This document shows, one piece after another, positions 23,926-28,560 of a DNA stretch of 28,560 nucleotides. The stretch comes from JAJPJX01 sp964568355 (GTDB lineage Bacteria > Acidobacteriota > Terriglobia > Bryobacterales > Bryobacteraceae): NCBI GenBank assembly GCA_964568355.1, contig CAZMRK010000662.1, positions 1 through 28,560 of the forward strand, given 5' to 3'. The notes beneath the pieces were generated by a model. The model saw only the letters and a list, made by a program, of their open reading frames with translations. It was not told the origin of the DNA and made no database searches. Each line of letters starts with the position of its first letter. The stretch's first letter is position 1. Made by a program: the position numbers and the translations under genes.

Positions 23926-24774
23926 ATGGCCTATTGCAACCAATGCGGCTCCCGGGTCGCGGACGATGCCCGGTTTTGTCCCCAATGCGGCCGGCCCTCC
24001 GCCGTTCGTATCGAGGACGCACCTCCCGAGCCGCTGAGTTATGAGATCCAGGGCGATAATTTGCAGATCGCGCGCTTGCGTTTGCGGAATGGCCAGGAGG
24101 TCTACGCCGAAGCCGGACGCATGGTCTACAAAACTCCCAGCGTTCAGTGGCAAACCAGGATGAGTGGCAATACGCTCGGCCAAAAGCTCATGGGCGCCCT
24201 GCGCCGCACTGTTACCGGCGAATCGCTGTTCCTGACCTATTTCCGTGCGGAAGGCAGCGGAGAGGTCGGCTTTGCCGGAAACTATCCCGGCCGGATCCAG
24301 GTCTTCGAACTGGCCGCCGGCGAGAGCGTTCTCGTACAGCGCGACGCCTTCCTCTGTGCTCAATCCGGAGTCCAGTTCAGCGTAGCCTTTGTCAAACGCC
24401 TCGGCGCCGGATTCCTGGGCGGAGAAGGCTTCATTCTCGAAAAACTCACCGGCCCTGGAGCAGCCTTCATCCATGCCGGCGGCGACTTTATCGAGTTCAC
24501 GCTCGCCGCCGGCGAAGTGATCCAGGTCGATACCGGTTGCATCGTTGCGTTCACCGAAACCGTCGACTATGACATCCAGTTTGTCGGTGGAATCAAGACC
24601 GCTCTGTTTGGCGGAGAAGGCCTCTTTTTAGCTACGCTGACCGGCCCGGGACGGATCATCATCCAGAGTATGACCCTGGAAAAGATGCGCCGCGAGCTCG
24701 CTCCTACCCGCACCGGTGGCGATGAAAAAGGCCCTCTGAGCGCTCTGGGCGGCATCCTGGGTAGCGAAGACTGA
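23926..24774 (+). CDS. AIM24/TIGR00266-like protein with N-terminal zinc ribbon
   Basis: The 282-residue protein begins with a zinc ribbon (Cys4, Cys7, Cys18, Cys21 in CNQCGSRVADDARFCPQCG). A beta-rich AIM24-type domain follows from about residue 38, with repeated Gly-rich turns: MSGNTLGQKLMGALRRTVTGES, GGEGFILEKLTGPGAAFI, GGIKTALFGGEGLFLATLTGPGRIIIQSM (in parts). The last motif is characteristic of the TIGR00266 group. The biochemical role of bacterial members is unknown; yeast AIM24 is mitochondrial. Upstream in-frame ATGs exist (23878, 23914, 23917), but the start directly before the zinc ribbon is favoured. The RraA-like gene follows after 41 bases with its own promoter-like element. Confidence 0.88.
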   Translation: MAYCNQCGSRVADDARFCPQCGRPSAVRIEDAPPEPLSYEIQGDNLQIARLRLRNGQEVYAEAGRMVYKTPSVQWQTRMSGNTLGQKLMGALRRTVTGESLFLTYFRAEGSGEVGFAGNYPGRIQVFELAAGESVLVQRDAFLCAQSGVQFSVAFVKRLGAGFLGGEGFILEKLTGPGAAFIHAGGDFIEFTLAAGEVIQVDTGCIVAFTETVDYDIQFVGGIKTALFGGEGLFLATLTGPGRIIIQSMTLEKMRRELAPTRTGGDEKGPLSALGGILGSED

Positions 24775-24803
24775 TTGCCTTGTCTCCTCCGAGTTGAGTT
24801 CAG

Positions 24804-24809
24804 TACCCT
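24804..24809 (+). promoter_or_regulatory. Putative promoter of the RraA-like gene
   Basis: TACCCT ends 6 bases before the ATG at 24816. TTGTCT at 24780-24785, 18 bases upstream, is a 4-of-6 match to the -35 consensus. AAGGA between -10 and ATG is too close to the start for a normal ribosome binding site. Confidence 0.4.
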
Positions 24810-24815
24810 AAGGAC

Positions 24816-25511
24816 ATGGATCCTGTCCCTTCCTCACCCAGGCTGCCCGCCACGCCGGCCGATTTGGAGCTGTTCGCGCACATTGAGACGAACCTGTATA
24901 CCGCTGTTGTCGCCGACGCCCTTGATGAGCTAGGCTACCGCAATCAGGCCATGCGGGAATACATCCGGCCGCTCTTCCCCGAATCCCGCTTTGCGGGTTG
25001 GGCGCGCACCATCGCCTGTGTTGATGTTTTCCACATTAACCAGGATCCCTACGCCAAAGAGATCGAAGCTCTGGATAGCCTGCTGCTCGGTGAGGTTGCT
25101 GTCGTCTCTACCGCCGATTCCAAGCGCAATGCGCCCTGGGGCGAGCTTCTCTCCACCGCCGCCCGGGCTCGTGGGGCTCGCGGTGCCGTGGTCGACGGTT
25201 TGGTCCGCGACGTTCGCAAAATCGAACAGCTCGGCTTCCCCGTCTTCGCCACCGGCATCAAGCCGGTCGATTCACGCGGCCGAGGCCTGGTCATCGATTA
25301 CAACGTCCCCGTCGATTGCGCCGGAGTCCTGGTCCATCCCGGCGACCTGGTCTTCGCCGACTACGACGGAGTCATCGTCGTACCCTCCCAGGTGCTTCCC
25401 GAAATCGTGCGCATGGCAACCGACAAGGTCAGCCGCGAAAACCACACCCGGGCCGAACTGCTCCAGGGAGCTTACCTCCGCGACGTCTACCAAAAATACG
25501 GAGTTCTTTGA
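24816..25511 (+). CDS. RraA/HMG-aldolase family protein
   Basis: The 231-residue protein belongs to the RraA-like fold family that includes 4-hydroxy-4-methyl-2-oxoglutarate/4-carboxy-4-hydroxy-2-oxoadipate aldolases and the RNase E regulator RraA. Key segments are TAVVADALDELGYRNQAM (29-46), NAPWGELLSTAARARGARGAVVDGLVRD (105-132, with Gly109-Glu110 and Arg131-Asp132, the substrate and metal site of class II aldolases of this family), and HPGDLVFADYDGVIVVP (174-190). An Arg-Asp metal site suggests an enzyme that cleaves or decarboxylates hydroxylated keto-acids, but the true substrate is unknown. It is convergent with the TPR gene ending at 25521, 9 bases away. Confidence 0.88.
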   Translation: MDPVPSSPRLPATPADLELFAHIETNLYTAVVADALDELGYRNQAMREYIRPLFPESRFAGWARTIACVDVFHINQDPYAKEIEALDSLLLGEVAVVSTADSKRNAPWGELLSTAARARGARGAVVDGLVRDVRKIEQLGFPVFATGIKPVDSRGRGLVIDYNVPVDCAGVLVHPGDLVFADYDGVIVVPSQVLPEIVRMATDKVSRENHTRAELLQGAYLRDVYQKYGVL

Positions 25512-25520
25512 GTCGACGCC

Positions 25521-26870
25521 TCACCGCTGCCCCATCTGCTCCGCGCTCCGCAAATTCCACTCATACGCGCTTTCCTGGGGATCCAGACGCCGCGCCTCCT
25601 GAAAATACCGCACTGCTGCCGCGTAATCACCCTGACTCATCGCCAGCAGTCCCCGTTGGTTCGGGACCTCGGCCGCCGAAGGATTCAGCCGCGCTGCCGT
25701 CTTCAGGCTCTCCTCGGCCGCCTGCCACCCCCCTGAATCCTTCTCGATCAGACCCAGCAGATAGTGATAGGTCCATTCCGTCGGAGCCATCCGGATTGCC
25801 GCGCGGGTCTCCTGCCGCGCCCGCTCGTACTGCCGCGTGTCGTAGTACAGGCCACCCAGCCGGAACAGCACGTCCGGTGTATCTCCCCGTAGTTGCCGGC
25901 TCTTCTCCAGCGCGGCAATCGCCTCGGCCAGCCGCCCCTGGTCCACCAGTCCCTTGGCCTGCTGCAGCAAGCGCGCCGCCTCCCGCTGCGCTTCGGTCTC
26001 ACGGTCTGCCTGGGAGCGCAGTTGCGAGAAGCGGTCCAGCGCCTGTTCGCTCTCTGCCTGCCGTCCCAGCGCTCGATAGGCCCGCGCCAGATGATAGTAG
26101 ATCTGCGGGTCCCTGCCCCCCAGCCGGATGGCGCTCTGAAACTCCTCCACTGCCTCCGCAAAACGGCCGCTGCTGTTAAATGCCGTGCCTCGCAGAAAAC
26201 GAGCTTCAAACGACTTCGGATCGAGCCCGATCGCCGTGCTCAGCAACCGCACCGCTTCGTCCGCGCGGCCGGACTTCAGCTCTACGTGTCCCAGTCCCAC
26301 CAGCGCCGCGACGTTGTGCGCATCCGACTGGAGTGCCTGCTCGAACGCGCCCTTGGCCTTCTCCAGGTCATTTGCGCCGGCATACGCCGCGCCCAGGTCG
26401 GCGCGCGTCTGGGTATTGCCGGGTTCCAGTGCGATCAGCCGTTCGAGCGTTGCGACGGCCTGGGTATTCATGTCGTGCCGCAGGTAAAGCGTTGCCGCCC
26501 CGCGCAATGCAGCCTTTTGCTTCGGGTCGATCTGTAATGCGGCTTCGAAGGCCGCCAGCGCCCGGTTATCGTCCCCCTTTTGCGCGCAGGCTTCGGCCAG
26601 TGCCGTCCTCGCCTCTGCGTTTCGGGGATCGCATTCCGAAGCACTCTGCAATTCGATCAGCGCCGCGTCCATATCTCTCTGACGGTAATGCGCCAGACCC
26701 AGCAGAAAGGGAATCTCGCAACTAGAGCTACCCGCGCGGGCTGCCTCCAGCAGCCGGATCGCCTCCGTATACCGGCCGCCGGCTAGTGCCCTCCTCGCTT
26801 CGGAAACCGGATCTCCGCCCGCCGCGGGCAGGCTAGCGCACACCAGCAGGGCTAGTCCGATTCTCCTCAC
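25521..26870 (-). CDS. Exported TPR-repeat protein
   Basis: From the GTG at 26870 the product has 449 residues. A signal peptide (VRRIGLALLVCASLPAAGG) is followed by about eleven tetratricopeptide repeats, for example AIRLLEAARAG, ALAAFEAALQIDPKQKAALRGAATLYL, AVATLERLIALEPGNTQTRADLGAAY and AVRYFQEARRLDPQES. TPRs form scaffolds for protein-protein contacts, here probably in the periplasm. AGAGG 7 bases upstream supports the GTG start, which lies inside the end of the upstream TPR gene (38-base overlap), suggesting coupled translation. The two TPR proteins follow the Oar-like receptor; a helper role in outer-membrane uptake is inference. Confidence 0.87.
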   Translation of the reverse strand: MRRIGLALLVCASLPAAGGDPVSEARRALAGGRYTEAIRLLEAARAGSSSCEIPFLLGLAHYRQRDMDAALIELQSASECDPRNAEARTALAEACAQKGDDNRALAAFEAALQIDPKQKAALRGAATLYLRHDMNTQAVATLERLIALEPGNTQTRADLGAAYAGANDLEKAKGAFEQALQSDAHNVAALVGLGHVELKSGRADEAVRLLSTAIGLDPKSFEARFLRGTAFNSSGRFAEAVEEFQSAIRLGGRDPQIYYHLARAYRALGRQAESEQALDRFSQLRSQADRETEAQREAARLLQQAKGLVDQGRLAEAIAALEKSRQLRGDTPDVLFRLGGLYYDTRQYERARQETRAAIRMAPTEWTYHYLLGLIEKDSGGWQAAEESLKTAARLNPSAAEVPNQRGLLAMSQGDYAAAVRYFQEARRLDPQESAYEWNLRSAEQMGQR

Positions 26871-27972
26871 TCCGCAGCCTCTGGCTCTGTGCCAGCGCCT
26901 CCCGCGCCCGCTCTGTCCGGCCCGCGCTGCGCGCCGCCATTGCCAGTTGATAGTAAACTGCCGATGTCGCCTGTCCCAGTTGAATGGCCCGTTCGTAGGC
27001 TTCGATCGATTGTTCCGGCCGGTTCATCGAACGGTAGGCCCGCCCGATATCCACCCAGATCAACCCGCTGCTCGCTGGGTCCACTCGCAGCGCCCGTTCG
27101 AGCAGAGGAATTGCTTGCTCCGGCTTTTCGAGCGCCAGGTACACATGCCCCAACTGGAGATAGGTGCGCAGATACGGTGCATCGAGCTGCAATTCTGCCT
27201 CGAACTGCTCCCGCGCCGCCGTGTATTGCCGTGCTTCGGTGTACAGGCACCCCAGTGTGTAGTGCAGGCCTCGCGCTTTCGGGTCGTGCTGAAAAATGCC
27301 TTCCAGCTCCCGCATGGCCTCGGCCTTTTTCCCTTCCAACTCATGATAGCTGGCCCGCAGTTGCGCCAGGCGGAAGGAATTCGGGTCAATCGCCTCCAGT
27401 TCCACAAATGTCTGCTGGTAGGAGCGGCGCAGAGCCTCCTGTTTCGCCGGGTTCTGCTTCGCCTCGCCCAGGTACGTTTGCGCCAAATGATAGAGCACAT
27501 CCACGTTACGCGGTTGGATCCGCCGGGCTGCCGCCAACGCCTCCTGCGCCTTCGGATATTGCTCCAGAGCCAGGTACGTCAGCGCCTGGTAGTAGTGCCC
27601 CTGAAAGTCCTCCGGTCGTTTCGCGGTGTACTCCTGGAGCGCCGTGGCAGCCGGCCGCAGTTGGTCCAGGTAAAAACGCGAGATTCCCAGAAACAGCCGT
27701 GCGTTGGTCATTTCCGGGTTTAGCTTCAGCCCCGCCTCAAAGGCCCGAATTGCCTCATCGTATTTCTTTTGCAGGAAGCAGCTCAGGCCCAGGTTCACTT
27801 CGGCCTCGGCCATCTTCGGACGCAGCTTGACGATCACCCGATTGTGGCGCTCCGCCGAGATGTAGTCGCCGGACCGCATCGCCTCCGCGGCCGCTGCTGC
27901 GTGGCGCTCCACCGCCGCCTCGTCCGCCTGTGCCCATAATCGCAGCGCCGCGAACAGGATCAGCCAGCGCAT
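26833..27972 (-). CDS. Exported TPR-repeat protein
   Basis: The 379-residue protein has a short hydrophobic leader (MRWLILFAALRLWAQA, probable signal peptide) and about nine TPRs, such as AIRAFEAGLKLNPEMTNARLFLG, AQEALAAARRIQPRNVDVLYHLAQTYL, AREQFEAELQLDAPYLRTYLQLGHVYL (in parts) and SIEAYERAIQLGQATSAVYYQLA. It starts 3 bases after the receptor stop codon (TGA GCC ATG) and overlaps the next TPR gene by 38 bases, so the three form one unit. The acidobacterial context often pairs Oar-like receptors with TPR proteins, as I recall. No enzymatic motif is seen. Confidence 0.87.
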   Translation of the reverse strand: MRWLILFAALRLWAQADEAAVERHAAAAAEAMRSGDYISAERHNRVIVKLRPKMAEAEVNLGLSCFLQKKYDEAIRAFEAGLKLNPEMTNARLFLGISRFYLDQLRPAATALQEYTAKRPEDFQGHYYQALTYLALEQYPKAQEALAAARRIQPRNVDVLYHLAQTYLGEAKQNPAKQEALRRSYQQTFVELEAIDPNSFRLAQLRASYHELEGKKAEAMRELEGIFQHDPKARGLHYTLGCLYTEARQYTAAREQFEAELQLDAPYLRTYLQLGHVYLALEKPEQAIPLLERALRVDPASSGLIWVDIGRAYRSMNRPEQSIEAYERAIQLGQATSAVYYQLAMAARSAGRTERAREALAQSQRLRSEENRTSPAGVR

Positions 27973-27975
27973 GGC

Positions 27976-28560
27976 TCAGAATTGAAACCGCAAACTGAAC
28001 TGGATCTCCCGGGGTGTGTTGGCCTGCGAACTGTATCGCCCGAAGCTGCTCGAATCCACGCTCGTACTCACGCCGCCGAATTGCACGCGGTTGGCGATGT
28101 TGAATGCCGACGCCTTGAACTCCAGACGCCGCTTTTCGTCCGGCAACAGGAAATCCTTCCCCATGCTGATATCTTCTTCCAGCATCGCCGGCGTCCGCAG
28201 CCAGGGAAGATTCAGGCCGCTGTTGCCGAACGTGAATGGCGCAGGCCGCACAAATGCCGCTGGATTGATGTAGGGAGCGGCATTCGGGTCGCCGTGGTAG
28301 TTCGGATTTACCATCGGCTGCCCGCCCACGTAATTCGCTCGCAGCGTACCCGAGAAGATTCCGTTGTTCTGATTGGACGTGACCCGCAGCGGATAGCCGG
28401 ATTGATAGTTGTGCACGCCGCTGACCTTCCATCCGCCCAGCACCGCCTGAGTGAATCCTCGCGCATTGCCGAGCACTCGCTTGCCCCGCCCGATCGGCAA
28501 TTCGTAGGCGTACGCGATCACCACGTGGTGCGGTACGTCCTGGTTGCTGATCGCTTTATC
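27976..28560 (-). CDS. Oar-like TonB-dependent receptor, C-terminal part (5' end beyond window)
   Basis: The frame is open from the right edge to the stop at 27976 (194 residues). It shows the end of an outer-membrane beta-barrel of the Oar-like/CarboxypepD-TonB type common in Acidobacteriota: SNQDVPHHVVIAYAYELPIG, VLGGWKVSGVHNYQSGYPLRV, NPAAFVRPAPFTFGNSG, EFKASAFNIANRVQFGG and the terminal EIQFSLRFQF ending in Phe, a barrel-insertion signal. Function is energised uptake of a large substrate, often sugars or peptides; the substrate is not seen in this fragment. Two exported TPR genes follow directly. Confidence 0.9.
   Translation of the reverse strand, partial: DKAISNQDVPHHVVIAYAYELPIGRGKRVLGNARGFTQAVLGGWKVSGVHNYQSGYPLRVTSNQNNGIFSGTLRANYVGGQPMVNPNYHGDPNAAPYINPAAFVRPAPFTFGNSGLNLPWLRTPAMLEEDISMGKDFLLPDEKRRLEFKASAFNIANRVQFGGVSTSVDSSSFGRYSSQANTPREIQFSLRFQF

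Noticed and set aside
23875..24474. 200-residue N-terminal extension of the large secreted protein
   Set aside because: It would run antisense through the AIM24-like gene and place the clear signal peptide in the middle of the protein.
26889..27830. 313-codon Pro/Ala-rich open frame on the plus strand
   Set aside because: It lies antisense to the TPR gene 26833-27972 and has a shadow-frame composition with no recognisable motif.

Overview
The window is gene-dense, GC-rich chromosomal DNA with no sign of mobile elements. It most likely comes from an acidobacterium of the Solibacter/Bryobacter group. The best markers are the C-terminal domain of the large secreted protein at 20902-23874, which has the form of the Solibacter-type C-terminal domain (motifs around VVNAASF, SPGSLGTLYG and QINFLIP), and the C-terminus of an Oar-like TonB-dependent receptor at the right edge, a family expanded in Acidobacteriota. 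The SRP RNA-dnaX-ebfC-recR order is a general bacterial arrangement.

Left third (1-10717): a truncated MauE/DoxX-thioredoxin membrane protein (minus) diverges from a small exported protein (plus). A minus-strand unit follows: lipoprotein, geranylgeranyl-reductase-family flavoprotein, hemL. Divergent from it are a penicillin-acylase-family Ntn hydrolase and the tRNA methylthiotransferase mtaB (plus). mtaB runs tail-to-tail into the minus-strand SRP RNA-dnaX-ebfC-recR unit.

Middle (10718-20458): a plus-strand fused enoyl-CoA hydratase/3-hydroxyacyl-CoA dehydrogenase faces a minus-strand unit that reads S9 prolyl-oligopeptidase-like peptidase, thiE, two APC-family amino-acid permeases and a TPR protein. 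Stop/start overlaps couple the first four, suggesting a peptide-use operon with a thiamine gene embedded in it. An iolB-like cupin isomerase diverges from it.

Right third (20459-28560): a secreted nidogen-like/HExxH/Ig-like protein is coupled to a small peroxiredoxin (minus). Divergent from these are a zinc-ribbon AIM24-like protein and an RraA/HMG-aldolase-like protein (plus). The end is a minus-strand unit: Oar-like receptor (truncated), then two exported TPR proteins.

No tRNA, rRNA, CRISPR array, insertion sequence, prophage gene or clear intrinsic terminator was seen, and no non-coding stretch exceeds about 130 bases. I found no obviously new multi-gene system. The most interesting signals are a recurrent TANNNT element 6-7 bases before start codons of transcription-unit-leading genes, suggesting leaderless mRNAs; the SRP RNA 3' end abutting the dnaX start codon; the peptidase-thiE-permease operon; and the secreted metalloprotease-like protein coupled to a peroxiredoxin.
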